In this document: positions 25,242-33,849 of the stretch, piece by piece
Layout of the letters: each line of letters starts with the position of its first letter
Numbering within the stretch: position 1 is the first letter of the stretch
Origin: Anaerolineae bacterium
GTDB taxonomy: Bacteria; Chloroflexota; Anaerolineae; Aggregatilineales; UBA2796
Assembly: GCA_019637555.1 (NCBI GenBank)
Contig: JAHBVK010000025.1
Coordinates: 1-64,000 of the forward strand
Direction: 5' to 3'
Length of the DNA stretch: 64,000 nt
Notes under the pieces: model-generated
The model's database searches: none
Told to the model about the DNA's origin: nothing
What the model saw: the letters and a program-made list of their open reading frames with translations, nothing else
Position numbers and translations under genes: made by a program

Positions 25242-26234
25242 ATGCGGGCAGACCGGCTGCTGGCGCTGGTACTGACACTGCAATCGCGCGGCAAAATGAC
25301 GGCGGAATCGCTGGCGGAAGAACTGGAAGTCTCACGCCGTACCATCCTGCGCGATGTCGAGGCACTTTCGCTGGCAGGTATCCCGATTTATGCCGAGGGT
25401 GGGCATGGCGGCGGGATCGCACTGGATGAGCATTACCGCACTTCGCTGACCGGACTGAAGGAAACAGAAGTGCGTTCGCTGTTCATTTCTGCTGATAATC
25501 AGCATCTCAAAGATTTGGGATTGGGCGAGGCAGCGGATAACGCGCTGCTCAAACTATTCGCCAGTCTGCCAACGAAACATCAATCGGCAGTAGATCATTT
25601 CCGCCAGCGCATCCTGATCGATTCAGTGTGGTGGTGGCAGGACAACGATACGCTGCCATTCTGGGCAGAATTGCAGCAAGCGGTCTATGAGGATCAACTG
25701 ATCCATATTGTCTATGAGCGTTACAGTGGTGACATTCAAGAACGTACCGTAGAGCCGTACAGTCTGGTCGCCAAAGCAAACAACTGGTATTTGATCGGCA
25801 AACGCGAGGGAGAACTACGAATTTACCGCGTCGTGCGTTTGCATCAGGTCACGCTGCTGGATGCGCATTTCCAGCGCGATGCAGAATTTGACTTAACCAC
25901 GTTTTGGAGCAGTCATGTCAAGCAGTTTGCGAGCAATCTAGCTGATTATGCATTTACCCTGCGTGTGCACCCGAGCCGCGTCAACTTCGTCAAATGGCTG
26001 ACGCCCGGACGTTCACAAACACTGGAGACCGATGATCAGGGCTGGCAGGTGATGCATTTGCAGATGGAAGCGATTGATTTAGCAAAGATGCTGGTGTTTG
26101 GCTTGGCGGGACAAGGCGAGGTGATAGAGCCGCGCGAACTACAGGAAGCGGTGTTGGCAGATGCGCGGCGGCTACTCGAACACGAGAACGTACCCTTAGG
26201 CTCGTCCACTCTCGATCCACTCGGCGCGGTCTGA
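25242..26234 (+). CDS. WYL-domain HTH transcriptional regulator (YafY type)
   Basis: 330 residues. An N-terminal HTH_11 winged helix (about 1-55: RADRLLALVLTLQSRGKM, AEELEVSRRTILRDVEAL) is followed by GGHGGGIAL, the WYL ligand domain (about 145-225: VEPYSLVAKANNWYLIGKR, ELRIYRVVRL) and a WCX C-terminal module. Relatives respond to nucleic-acid or small-molecule ligands. Its ATG has GAGGA upstream and it is divergent from the GyrI-like gene across the palindrome at 25193, so it probably controls that gene and itself. Its 3' end overlaps the convergent phosphoesterase by 39 bases. Confidence 0.92.
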   Translation: MRADRLLALVLTLQSRGKMTAESLAEELEVSRRTILRDVEALSLAGIPIYAEGGHGGGIALDEHYRTSLTGLKETEVRSLFISADNQHLKDLGLGEAADNALLKLFASLPTKHQSAVDHFRQRILIDSVWWWQDNDTLPFWAELQQAVYEDQLIHIVYERYSGDIQERTVEPYSLVAKANNWYLIGKREGELRIYRVVRLHQVTLLDAHFQRDAEFDLTTFWSSHVKQFASNLADYAFTLRVHPSRVNFVKWLTPGRSQTLETDDQGWQVMHLQMEAIDLAKMLVFGLAGQGEVIEPRELQEAVLADARRLLEHENVPLGSSTLDPLGAV

Positions 26235-26951
26235 TCTACCACGTCGCCGTGCTTGTTCCGCTGCCAGATGCCAATCGTAAGTCACAGCGATCTGTTCCAC
26301 CTGCCACCGATTCTGCCCTCTCACCTGCGTGCGCGTCAGTATCGCGTAGCGTGCATGTGGACTCCCTGCCTCCATTTTGTGAGGCAGCGGTACATCGTCC
26401 GTGTAAGCGGGCATACCGACGCTGCCTGGATTCACCACTAACTTGCCATCCGAGAGCTGCACCACGCGAGAAACGTGCGAGTGTCCGCACAGAATCAGTG
26501 TAGCGTCAATATCGGCAAGTTCGGCGCGAATAGCCGCATCACTAGCCATAAACGCGCCTACTGACGTAACCCTCTCTAGCAGATACGTGTCATCGGATCG
26601 CGGGGTGCCGTGACAGAGGAACACATCCTCAAGCTGGCGCGTTGCGGGCAATTCTCGAAGCCAGAGCAAGTGATCGGCATTCAACTGCTCCATCATGTAC
26701 AGATGATCCGTCGTTTCCAGCAGTTCGTTCGGCGGAGAATGGATAATCCAGTCCTGATTGCCCGCGATGCTACTCATCTCGGAGTGGATCAGAATATCAG
26801 CCACACCAGCCGGATCGACAGAACCGTAGAAATGATCGCCGAGGTTGAAGATCGTTTCGAGTTGGCGCTGGCGAATATCCTGCAAGACCGCCTCTAGCGC
26901 CAACCGATTCCCATGAATATCGCTGATGACAGCAAAGTGATCCAGATTCAC
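26196..26951 (-). CDS. calcineurin-like metallophosphoesterase (YfcE/MJ0936 type)
   Basis: A 251-residue dinuclear-metal phosphoesterase. Ligand motifs are in order: VISDIHGNRLALEAVL (DxH), NLGDHFYG (GDxx), SIAGNQD (GNxD), LCHGTPRSDD and LCGHSHV (GHxH). Single-domain members of this group hydrolyse cyclic nucleotides or nucleotide phosphates in vitro. Its last 39 bases overlap the convergent WYL-regulator gene, so both stops lie inside the other coding sequence. ATG at 26951 is followed by MNLDHFAVISDIHG, a normal family start. Confidence 0.9.
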   Translation of the reverse strand: MNLDHFAVISDIHGNRLALEAVLQDIRQRQLETIFNLGDHFYGSVDPAGVADILIHSEMSSIAGNQDWIIHSPPNELLETTDHLYMMEQLNADHLLWLRELPATRQLEDVFLCHGTPRSDDTYLLERVTSVGAFMASDAAIRAELADIDATLILCGHSHVSRVVQLSDGKLVVNPGSVGMPAYTDDVPLPHKMEAGSPHARYAILTRTQVRGQNRWQVEQIAVTYDWHLAAEQARRRGRSDRAEWIESGRA

Positions 26952-27035
26952 GACGACTCCACTCAGTAGTTCACAGTTTTAAGCTTTATGGTGAGTTTAT
27001 ACCGCGTGGGGCAGTCGAAATCCAAGCAATTAAGC

Positions 27036-28103
27036 CTAACTCAAGCTGTTCCAGCGGCGCGCTCCGGCGATCTCTAGCACGAAATCCGCACCGAACGCCA
27101 TCGACGGCGTGAGAGCGCCCGCGAAGGGTCGCGCTAACACCTGCTCGACGGTCAGCAGCGCCGCCGACACCGAGAAGTGATACGGTTCTAACGTCTCCAA
27201 CCATGCCCCCGCGCTGTGACCGTTGCTATCAAACGCCCGCGCACCAACCAACGCACGGACTCGCTGGCGGCGCGATTCGCTAGGACCACGCACCAAGCGT
27301 TCGATTGGCACACGCAAGCCACGTCGCAGCAACGCACTTCGCAGCGCAAACTGTGCCAATCCACCACCGATCCGCAATCCGTAGCAGACCCAATCCGGCA
27401 GTGCGATATATGCCGTGATGTTGGGGATGCCCGTCGCATGGTAAACAGTGCAAACATCGCCGCAGGGCACAGGCACAACACGGCGCGGACCATCGGGGAA
27501 GCTGATCACTTTGCCGTGTGCCCCCAGATCGAACGACATTGGCGATCCGTTGCGGCGGACGCGCACACCAGCGGGCAAAATCCCCATGATGCTCTTGAGC
27601 GTACCCGACGTGAATCCTAGTTCACCGCGCTGCATCAGCTGGAAATCCAGCACGATTTCCAACGAAGTCGCGCCGGGGACTTGATCGGAAACGTACTTTG
27701 CCAGACAATCGGCGGGGATGGTGTCGAAGCCAACACCGGACATCATCATGATCCCGCGCTGCCGTGCTTCGGCATCAAGCGCCAATGTCTGCTCAACGAC
27801 GGAGGTTTCCACCGTTATATCTAGATAGTGGACGCCCGCCGCTAGACATGCCTGCTGCATCGATGTGGCGGTGTTCACGAACGGACCAGCGCAGTTGAGC
27901 ACAAGATTCACCTCGTAATCCGCCAGCGAAGGCTGCTCATCAAGCCGAAAGACGACGTAATCGAGGTTCAGCCGCTGCGCTAGTTTGTGCAACTTATCCG
28001 CCGAGCGCCCCGCCAATAATGGTTTGTGTCCACGCTCGACGGCAGCCTCAGCGATCAAGCGTCCGGTATAGCCAGTTGCGCCGTAGATCATCCAGTTCGT
28101 CAT
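27036..28103 (-). CDS. saccharopine dehydrogenase-like NAD(P)-binding protein
   Basis: About 355 residues. It has an N-terminal Rossmann fold with YGATGYTGRLIAEAAVERGH, LAGRSADKL and VLNCAGPFVNTA, and the YLDITVE, GVGFDTIPAD and SGTLKS motifs of the saccharopine dehydrogenase-like trans-acting enoyl reductase group (actinobacterial and eukaryotic homologues act in lipid modification). True saccharopine dehydrogenase activity is not implied. ATG at 28103 gives the conserved start; the frame opens at 28172 in a region holding the terminator of the upstream gene. Confidence 0.85.
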   Translation of the reverse strand: MTNWMIYGATGYTGRLIAEAAVERGHKPLLAGRSADKLHKLAQRLNLDYVVFRLDEQPSLADYEVNLVLNCAGPFVNTATSMQQACLAAGVHYLDITVETSVVEQTLALDAEARQRGIMMMSGVGFDTIPADCLAKYVSDQVPGATSLEIVLDFQLMQRGELGFTSGTLKSIMGILPAGVRVRRNGSPMSFDLGAHGKVISFPDGPRRVVPVPCGDVCTVYHATGIPNITAYIALPDWVCYGLRIGGGLAQFALRSALLRRGLRVPIERLVRGPSESRRQRVRALVGARAFDSNGHSAGAWLETLEPYHFSVSAALLTVEQVLARPFAGALTPSMAFGADFVLEIAGARRWNSLS

Positions 28104-28171
28104 AGTCAGATTAGCCTTCCGATAGCAGCCGTGATTAGCGGCGAAAGAATGAGAATTGGGCGAGAAAAGCA

Positions 28172-28199
28172 ATACGGCGGCTGATTGATGCCGCCGTAT
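28172..28199 (-). terminator. rho-independent terminator
   Basis: A perfect 9-bp stem ATACGGCGG / CCGCCGTAT with a 10-base loop, followed on the minus strand by TGCTTTTCT. It is located just after the stop at 28208 of the four-helix membrane protein gene. Confidence 0.78.
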
Positions 28200-28207
28200 G
28201 TATCGGC

Positions 28208-28639
28208 TTACAGGCGCGACTGGCTACGCCACACGTAGATCACGGCTGGCAGATAGAGCACAGAGAGCAGCACATACGCCCACATAATCACAGGTACGCC
28301 GGGGTTAGCGGCAGTCACCAGCGCAACGATCACGGAGAGGATGATGTAGGGGAAGGAGAATGCGAAGTACGTCCGTGCGCTCTCCCATGTGCCACGCTGC
28401 AAGGCGTAGATCGCCGCCACCGCTGTGCCCAGATAGGTCAGCGAAGCAAAGTGCATCGCCGCATCGGGCCATACTGGTAACGGCGCAGTCCAGAACAGAC
28501 TGTTCCACAGCGGGACGAAGAATAAGCCCACCACGCCGAAGATAAGCTGCACCAACGCTGAAACCACCAGCGTCAGCTTGGTGAAGGGCAGTAGACTATC
28601 ACTGCGTTCGGCTTGTTTTGCTATCGTGATCGTTGCCAT
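28208..28639 (-). CDS. four-helix membrane protein of unknown function
   Basis: About 143 residues. A short polar N-terminus (MATITIAKQAERSD) precedes four hydrophobic segments (TLVVSALVQLIFGVVGLFFV; DAAMHFASLTYLGTAVAAIYA; FAFSFPYIILSVIVALVTA; IMWAYVLLSVLYLPAVIYVW). The spacing resembles small DoxX-like or BphX-like integral membrane proteins, but I cannot assign a family. ATG at 28639 with TAGGAG upstream is preferred over the frame opening at 28717. It is followed by a strong terminator and looks monocistronic. Confidence 0.65.
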   Translation of the reverse strand: MATITIAKQAERSDSLLPFTKLTLVVSALVQLIFGVVGLFFVPLWNSLFWTAPLPVWPDAAMHFASLTYLGTAVAAIYALQRGTWESARTYFAFSFPYIILSVIVALVTAANPGVPVIMWAYVLLSVLYLPAVIYVWRSQSRL

Positions 28640-28805
28640 TGTTGCATCTCCTACGGTCATCCATTCAAAGGTGATGCTGTTACGATACGGTAGCCAAGTG
28701 CTCACTTTGTAGTTCAAAAAATAGCCAACTTGTAGCCAAAATACGCTATGGCATCACGCCAAATGCAGTAGAATCTTGTCTTACAAAGGACTACGGGGAT
28801 CGACC

Positions 28806-29480
28806 TTGAAGCGCGCCGAACTGTTACAACTACTCGCCGCCAGCACCGTGAAAGCACAAGCCGCAGTGCCGGATCATCCGCTGCGGGTGGCAATCGACGG
28901 GATCGACGCGGCGGGCAAAAGCACGCTGGCAGACGAACTTGCAACGGCGTTAGCGGCTCTCGGCAAAGCGATCATCCGCGCCTCTGTCGATGATTTTCAG
29001 TATCCACGCGCAAGGCGTTATCAGCGTGGCAAAGAATCGCCAGAAGGCTATTATCTTGATGCCTTTGATCTAGAGGCGTTCAAAACCCAGTTGTTGATCC
29101 CTCTCGGCACGGGAGGTGATCGTCATTATCGTTCGGCAGTGTTTGACTATCGCGGCGATTCACCGCTACTTGTAGAGCGCTCAACTGCGGCTGACGAGGC
29201 TATTTTGCTGGTGGATGGCGTCTTTCTGCTGCGTCCTGAATTGCGCGACTACTGGGATTTCAGCATCTTCGTAGAGGTCACCTTCAATACTTGCCTTGCC
29301 CGCGCCAGCCAGCGGGATCGGGAGTTATTTGGCTCAGCAGAGCACGTGCAGCGGCGCTATCTGACGCGCTACATTCCCGCGCAGAAGCTATATCTTGAGC
29401 AGTGTCAGCCACAGCGAGCAGCCGATCTGCTGGTGCTCAACGATGATCCCGCTGATCCTGCGCTGCGGCTGCCTGATTAG
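28806..29480 (+). CDS. uridine kinase-like P-loop kinase
   Basis: About 224 residues. It has the Walker A VAIDGIDAAGKSTLADEL (near residue 33), SVDDFQYPR with the catalytic Asp, EGYYLDAFDLEAF, and the VDGVFLLRPELRDYWDFSIFVEV Walker-B region. This arrangement is typical of the uridine kinase/phosphoribulokinase-like NTPases of unknown substrate (UDK group). The start is probably TTG at 28806 after GGGGA; TTG at 28776 is possible. It is followed 124 bases later by a second, much larger kinase of the same superfamily. Confidence 0.85.
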   Translation: MKRAELLQLLAASTVKAQAAVPDHPLRVAIDGIDAAGKSTLADELATALAALGKAIIRASVDDFQYPRARRYQRGKESPEGYYLDAFDLEAFKTQLLIPLGTGGDRHYRSAVFDYRGDSPLLVERSTAADEAILLVDGVFLLRPELRDYWDFSIFVEVTFNTCLARASQRDRELFGSAEHVQRRYLTRYIPAQKLYLEQCQPQRAADLLVLNDDPADPALRLPD

Positions 29481-29604
29481 CGGCTGTGACGCCACCGAAA
29501 TTGACAAAAGCGCCGAATTCGACGTATTACTAGTCAGTATTGGCTGCTGCACCATCAGTTCAATGGTAGCTGGCTGTTTGGTATGAATTTTAGAGGTATT
29601 CGTT

Positions 29605-31365
29605 ATGTCCACCGCCATTCCCGTATCCATTTCCGCCACCTCGCGCAATCTCACTCCTGCGCTGCCCGCCGAACCGCGAAGCGATGCGCGTGTGACCTTT
29701 CCCGATGGCAGAGTCTTCAGCGCCCCCGTCGACACTACGCTGGAGAGTTATGTGCTAACTGCCTTTCCGCCAGAGCAACCGCATCCTGATGGTTTGGTGG
29801 TCGGCGCGGTGGTGGATAATCGGCTGTGCGAGTTGACGCTGCCCGTGCTGCGCGACTGCGCCATTATTCCGGTCACGCTGCGCAGTAGTGATGGCAGCCG
29901 TATCTACCGCCGTTCGCTAGCGTTCCTACTCGTCACGGCTGTCAGCGAGTGTTTCCCCGGCGTCAAGATCGCTGTGCAGCACGATGTGCCGACTGGCGGG
30001 ATGTATTGCGAGTTGCAGAACCGCGCTAATTTTAACGCCGCCGAACTAGCGCAGATCGCGGAGCGGATGCGCGAGATCGTGGCGGAAGATGCGCCGATCA
30101 TCCGACAAACGCTGCCCCTGAGCGACGCCGTAGAGCACTTCCGCAGCAATGGCGATGATGATATGGTGCGTCTGCTGGAGAATCGTGGCAAAGATTACCT
30201 GACGGTATACGCACTGCGCGGTGTGATCGATTACTTCTTCGGCTATATGGTGCCTTCGGCGCGTTATCTGTATCTATTCGATCTGGCGCTGGCAGGCAAG
30301 GGGTTTGTGCTTGCCAATCCACGACAGGAGACACCGCAAGTCCTCAGACCTTATAAGGAGTCACGGCGGCTAGAGGCGGTATTCCGGCAGTCAGATGAAT
30401 GGCTGACGCTGATGGGGTTGGAAGATGTCGGGCGCTTGAATCAGTCCATCGCGGCGGGGCGCATTCGAGAGGAAGTGCTGTTAGCGGAGGCGCTGCACTC
30501 GCGGCGCATGGAGGAGATGGCACGCGAGATCGCCATGCGCCACACCAAAGGTGCACGCTTGGTGCTGCTTTCAGGACCGTCATCGGCGGGCAAAACCACC
30601 ACTTCGAAGCGGCTGGCGGTGCAGTTGATGGCTTACGGTATTCAACCGTTCGCACTGGCGATGGACGATTACTTTATCGACCGGGACTTAACACCCCGTG
30701 ACGAACACGGCGATTATGATTTCGAGTCCCTGTACGCACTGAATCTAGAACGCTTCAACAGAGATTTACTCGGCTTGATGAGTGGTACGGAAGTGGCGCT
30801 GCCCCGCTACGATTTCAAACTAGGCAAGAGCGTCGAAGCTGGTTCGGTGCACCTGACCAGCGACCATATCACCATCATCGAAGGCATTCACGGGCTGAAT
30901 CCCGAATTGGTGTCGCAGATCAAGCCGGAGCGCCTGTTCCGTATTTATGTATCGGCACTCACCGTGTTGAACCTGAACCGCCACAACCGTATCCCTACTA
31001 CCGATGTGCGGTTACTGAGGCGAATGGTGCGCGATGCGGCGACACGCGGCTACAGCGCACAGGATACGCTGGATCGCTGGTCGAGCGTGAGGCGCGGTGA
31101 GGAGCGTTACATCTTTCCCTATCAGGAAAATGCGGACTTCATGTTCAATTCCAGCCTGTTCTACGAGTTAGCGGTATTACGCCCTTACGCCGAACCGCTG
31201 CTGCGGCAGGTGGATATCGATTCGGTGCGTTACATCGAAGCGAAGCGCCTGCTGGCATTCCTCAGTTGGGTGCGCCCCGCCGATCCTGAGTTTGTGCCCA
31301 ATGATTCGCTGCTGCGCGAGTTCATCGGCGGTTCGGTGATGGAAACCTACACCCCCGGACGCTAA
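29605..31365 (+). CDS. TGS-domain nucleoside kinase (ThrRS-like N-terminus plus uridine kinase domain)
   Basis: 586 residues. An N-terminal TGS-like domain (about 28-95) and a ThrRS second-additional-domain-like segment (AVQHDVPTGGMYCELQN near 124-139) precede a C-terminal uridine kinase/PRK domain. That domain has Walker A LLSGPSSAGKTTTSKRL (about 321-337), AMDDYFIDRDLTPRD and IIEGIHGLNPEL. Similar proteins are annotated as nucleoside kinase in Chloroflexota, Firmicutes and Thermotogae; one Thermotoga homologue is a known uridine-kinase type enzyme. It is intact and full length. Gene order with the smaller kinase suggests related substrates. Confidence 0.9.
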   Translation: MSTAIPVSISATSRNLTPALPAEPRSDARVTFPDGRVFSAPVDTTLESYVLTAFPPEQPHPDGLVVGAVVDNRLCELTLPVLRDCAIIPVTLRSSDGSRIYRRSLAFLLVTAVSECFPGVKIAVQHDVPTGGMYCELQNRANFNAAELAQIAERMREIVAEDAPIIRQTLPLSDAVEHFRSNGDDDMVRLLENRGKDYLTVYALRGVIDYFFGYMVPSARYLYLFDLALAGKGFVLANPRQETPQVLRPYKESRRLEAVFRQSDEWLTLMGLEDVGRLNQSIAAGRIREEVLLAEALHSRRMEEMAREIAMRHTKGARLVLLSGPSSAGKTTTSKRLAVQLMAYGIQPFALAMDDYFIDRDLTPRDEHGDYDFESLYALNLERFNRDLLGLMSGTEVALPRYDFKLGKSVEAGSVHLTSDHITIIEGIHGLNPELVSQIKPERLFRIYVSALTVLNLNRHNRIPTTDVRLLRRMVRDAATRGYSAQDTLDRWSSVRRGEERYIFPYQENADFMFNSSLFYELAVLRPYAEPLLRQVDIDSVRYIEAKRLLAFLSWVRPADPEFVPNDSLLREFIGGSVMETYTPGR

Positions 31366-31452
31366 GAGGAAGATAGTGCCAGAGTGCCAGAAGTACCGTT
31401 AGTACCGTTGACGCTGTGGCACTTGTGTCTACTCGTTTACAGATAAGATTAT

Positions 31453-32283
31453 CTACGCCTGACGTCGTATCTGCTTGAATCGACGGGCATTCTCGGTGAT
31501 GGCAACCTCTGTTGGCAGGCGCTCCATGCTCGACGCACCGTAGAAACCTACCACATTTTCTGTGTGCGCCAGCACGTACTCGGCATCTTCCGGTTCAGCG
31601 ATGGGTCCGCCATGACAGATCACCATCACATCCTTGCGAATCGACTTGGCGGCATCGCAGATTTCCTGAACCCGTTTGACCGACTCATCCAGCGTCAGCG
31701 CCGTCTTCGCGCCGATTGCACCCTTGGTGGTCAAGCCCATGTGCGCCACGATGATATCCGCGCCTGCGCTGGTCATCGCCCGCGATTCATCAGCGTTGAA
31801 ACAGTACGGCGTAGTCAGCAGATCTAGTTCGTGCGCGGCACGGATCATGTCCACTTCCAAGCTGTAGCTCATGCCTGTCTCTTCCAGCCCCTGCCGATAC
31901 ACGCCATCGATCAGGCCGACGGTGGGGAAATTCTGCACGCCGGAAAAGCCCATCTCTTTGATCTGTTTGAGGAAGTAGGGCATGATGCGGAAGGGATCGG
32001 TGCCGCAGACACCTGCCAGCACTGGAGTTTTGGTCACAATCGGCAGTACCTCGCCACCCATCTCCACCGTGATCGCGTTGGCATCGCCGTAGGGCATCGT
32101 CCCCGCCAGCGATCCACGCCCCGCCATGCGGTAGCGCCCTGAATTGTAGATGATGATCAGATCAACGCCGCCCGCTTCTTCGCACTTAGCGGAAAGACCT
32201 GTGCCCGCGCCCGCGCCCACGATCACGCCGCCACTGGCGACAAGCTGCTGCAATCTTTCCAGAATGTCGGAACGCTTAAACAT
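31453..32283 (-). CDS. phosphoenolpyruvate hydrolase-family TIM-barrel protein
   Basis: 276 residues. The N-terminus with [22 protein letters not shown] and [20 protein letters not shown], followed by [18 protein letters not shown] and [12 protein letters not shown], is the signature of the PEP_hydrolase family (PF09370, aldolase-type TIM barrel). A proposed activity is C-C or phosphoenol bond hydrolysis; the physiological role is not settled. Members often stand beside Tm-1-like UPF0261 genes; no such neighbour is visible here. ATG at 32283 is used. It is the last gene before the two-component locus and is separately spaced. Confidence 0.85.
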   Translation of the reverse strand: MFKRSDILERLQQLVASGGVIVGAGAGTGLSAKCEEAGGVDLIIIYNSGRYRMAGRGSLAGTMPYGDANAITVEMGGEVLPIVTKTPVLAGVCGTDPFRIMPYFLKQIKEMGFSGVQNFPTVGLIDGVYRQGLEETGMSYSLEVDMIRAAHELDLLTTPYCFNADESRAMTSAGADIIVAHMGLTTKGAIGAKTALTLDESVKRVQEICDAAKSIRKDVMVICHGGPIAEPEDAEYVLAHTENVVGFYGASSMERLPTEVAITENARRFKQIRRQA

Positions 32284-32352
32284 TGAAACTAAAAATCCTT
32301 TCTTAATCCCGAAAGCCTATCTTTTCGAGCTATTGAGCAGATTTTAGCCGGA

Positions 32353-32481
32353 TTAATCCCAATGTGCGCTATCGAGTTCAGGGTCGGCAAGCAGTTCATT
32401 GATGGAGCGCAGCATCGTCTCCAGCCGCAGTAGGGCGATGATGCTGATGAGGATAATTGGTAATAGTAAGCGACTCTTCAT
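32353..32481 (-). CDS. 42-residue membrane peptide downstream of the histidine kinase
   Basis: A small gene, ATG at 32481 and TAA at 32355-32353. It encodes MKSRLLLPIILISIIALL, a single basic-then-hydrophobic segment, followed by an acidic helix-like tail (RSINELLADPELDSAHWD). It begins 16 bases after the kinase stop on the same strand, so it would be the last cistron of the operon. The positive-inside pattern and complete lack of frame interruption make it look real, but it is short, the SD is weak, and I know no homologue. Confidence 0.45.
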   Translation of the reverse strand: MKSRLLLPIILISIIALLRLETMLRSINELLADPELDSAHWD

Positions 32482-32497
32482 CAGTTATCCCGTTTGG

Positions 32498-33844
32498 TTA
32501 CAGCGGAAGCTTAATCGTGAAGGCGCTGCCCTTGCCCGCAATGCCATCGCTGGTGGCGCTGATCGTACCACCGTGCGCCTCCACGAATGCCCGCGCAATC
32601 GCCAGTCCCAAGCCCGCGCCACCTGTGCGACGGCTGCGGCTGCTATCCACGCGGTAGAAACGCTCAAAGATGTACGGTAAATGAGCGTTGGGGATTCCTT
32701 CCCCGCTGTCCTGTACCGTCAGCACCGCGCGATCCGTTTCCGAACTGAGACTGACTTCAACGCTGCCGCCCGATGGTGTATGCGCCAGCGCGTTGCTGAT
32801 CAGGTTGCCCAGCACTTGCGCCAAGCGTGCCGCGTCCGCCTTGACCGTCAGCGGTTGGGCAGGCAGATCAGCCGTCAGCTTGATCCCTTCCTGTTCCGCT
32901 AGACTACCGAACAATTCCACCTGATCGGCGGTCAGTTCCGCCAGATTGAACGGTTGGCGGTTCAACTTCAACTGTGAAGCTTCCGCCTGACTCAGTTCGT
33001 GCAAATCGTTGACCAGACGCCCTAACAGCCGTGTCTGCTCATAAAGTCGGTTGATCTCTACCTTGCTCAGGGGATAGACATCATCGAGGATCGCCTGCAA
33101 GTTCCCCTGCAATACCGTTAGCGGCGTACGTAGTTCGTGGGCTACATCTGCCACCAGATTGCGCCGCAACCGTTCCGCCTGTTCCAGATCGCGGGACATT
33201 TCGTTGAACGCCTGCGCCAGATCGCGCACTTCCTTCGAGCCTTCAATCTGCACCTGCTGATACTGCTTGCGCGATCCGATGGCGCGGGCGGCAGCGGCAA
33301 GGCGGCTGATCGGCGCGGTCAGGCTGCGACTCATCACGATGCCTGCCAGTAAACTAATTCCGGCGACGATCAAAGTGATGTTGAGTAAGGTGTGCGACAA
33401 CCGCTGCATCAGCACTGCGTTCAGCGAATCCGGTGGTTGCAAAGTGACGCGCTCGATCTGCACATAGCCGCGCAATACGCCATCGACCACAATCGGCAGC
33501 ATGTTATCCAAGCGCGAAGCGGGCACAATATCGCCAACGCTCTTGCCAGTCAACACGGAGCCATCAGCATCCAGCACCGAGACGGTCAGTTTGGCATCAG
33601 GACCGATCCAGAAACTTTCGGGGCGCTGCTCCCAGAAGGTAGTGATGTCCGTCCAACTTCCATGTTCCCGATAGTAAGCACGCAGGTTTTCCATCAAGCC
33701 GCCGGGGGCGTTGATCTCATCGCGCATGATGCCGCGAAACGCCTCTGTCTGGGGCAACAAATTGCTGGTCAGCGCGATCACGATGCTAGTGATCACGATG
33801 ACTGCGCCGAAAACAAGACTGAGGCGTATCCACAGGCGGTTCAT
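32498..33844 (-). CDS. sensor histidine kinase (BaeS-like, HAMP-HisKA-HATPase)
   Basis: 448 residues. Helix 1 (about 7-27), an extracytoplasmic sensor loop of about 120 residues, and helix 2 (about 153-172) precede HAMP (SRSLTAPISRLAAAARAIG). HisKA follows with His236 in DVAHELRTPLTVLQG, and the HATPase domain has N box VLGNLISNALAHTP, G1 DSGEGIPNAHL, F box IFERFYRVD and G2 GGAGLGLAI. It phosphorylates the response regulator encoded five bases upstream. The operon continues into a 42-residue peptide. It probably senses envelope stress or a compound linked to the adjacent MacAB-like transporter. Confidence 0.95.
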   Translation of the reverse strand: MNRLWIRLSLVFGAVIVITSIVIALTSNLLPQTEAFRGIMRDEINAPGGLMENLRAYYREHGSWTDITTFWEQRPESFWIGPDAKLTVSVLDADGSVLTGKSVGDIVPASRLDNMLPIVVDGVLRGYVQIERVTLQPPDSLNAVLMQRLSHTLLNITLIVAGISLLAGIVMSRSLTAPISRLAAAARAIGSRKQYQQVQIEGSKEVRDLAQAFNEMSRDLEQAERLRRNLVADVAHELRTPLTVLQGNLQAILDDVYPLSKVEINRLYEQTRLLGRLVNDLHELSQAEASQLKLNRQPFNLAELTADQVELFGSLAEQEGIKLTADLPAQPLTVKADAARLAQVLGNLISNALAHTPSGGSVEVSLSSETDRAVLTVQDSGEGIPNAHLPYIFERFYRVDSSRSRRTGGAGLGLAIARAFVEAHGGTISATSDGIAGKGSAFTIKLPL

Positions 33845-33849
33845 GAGCG

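Noticed and set aside
31374-31425. AGTGCCA/TGGCACT inverted repeat with a nearby AGTACCGTT tandem pair after the nucleoside kinase
   Set aside because: Loop of more than 30 bases and no T-run; not convincing as a terminator.
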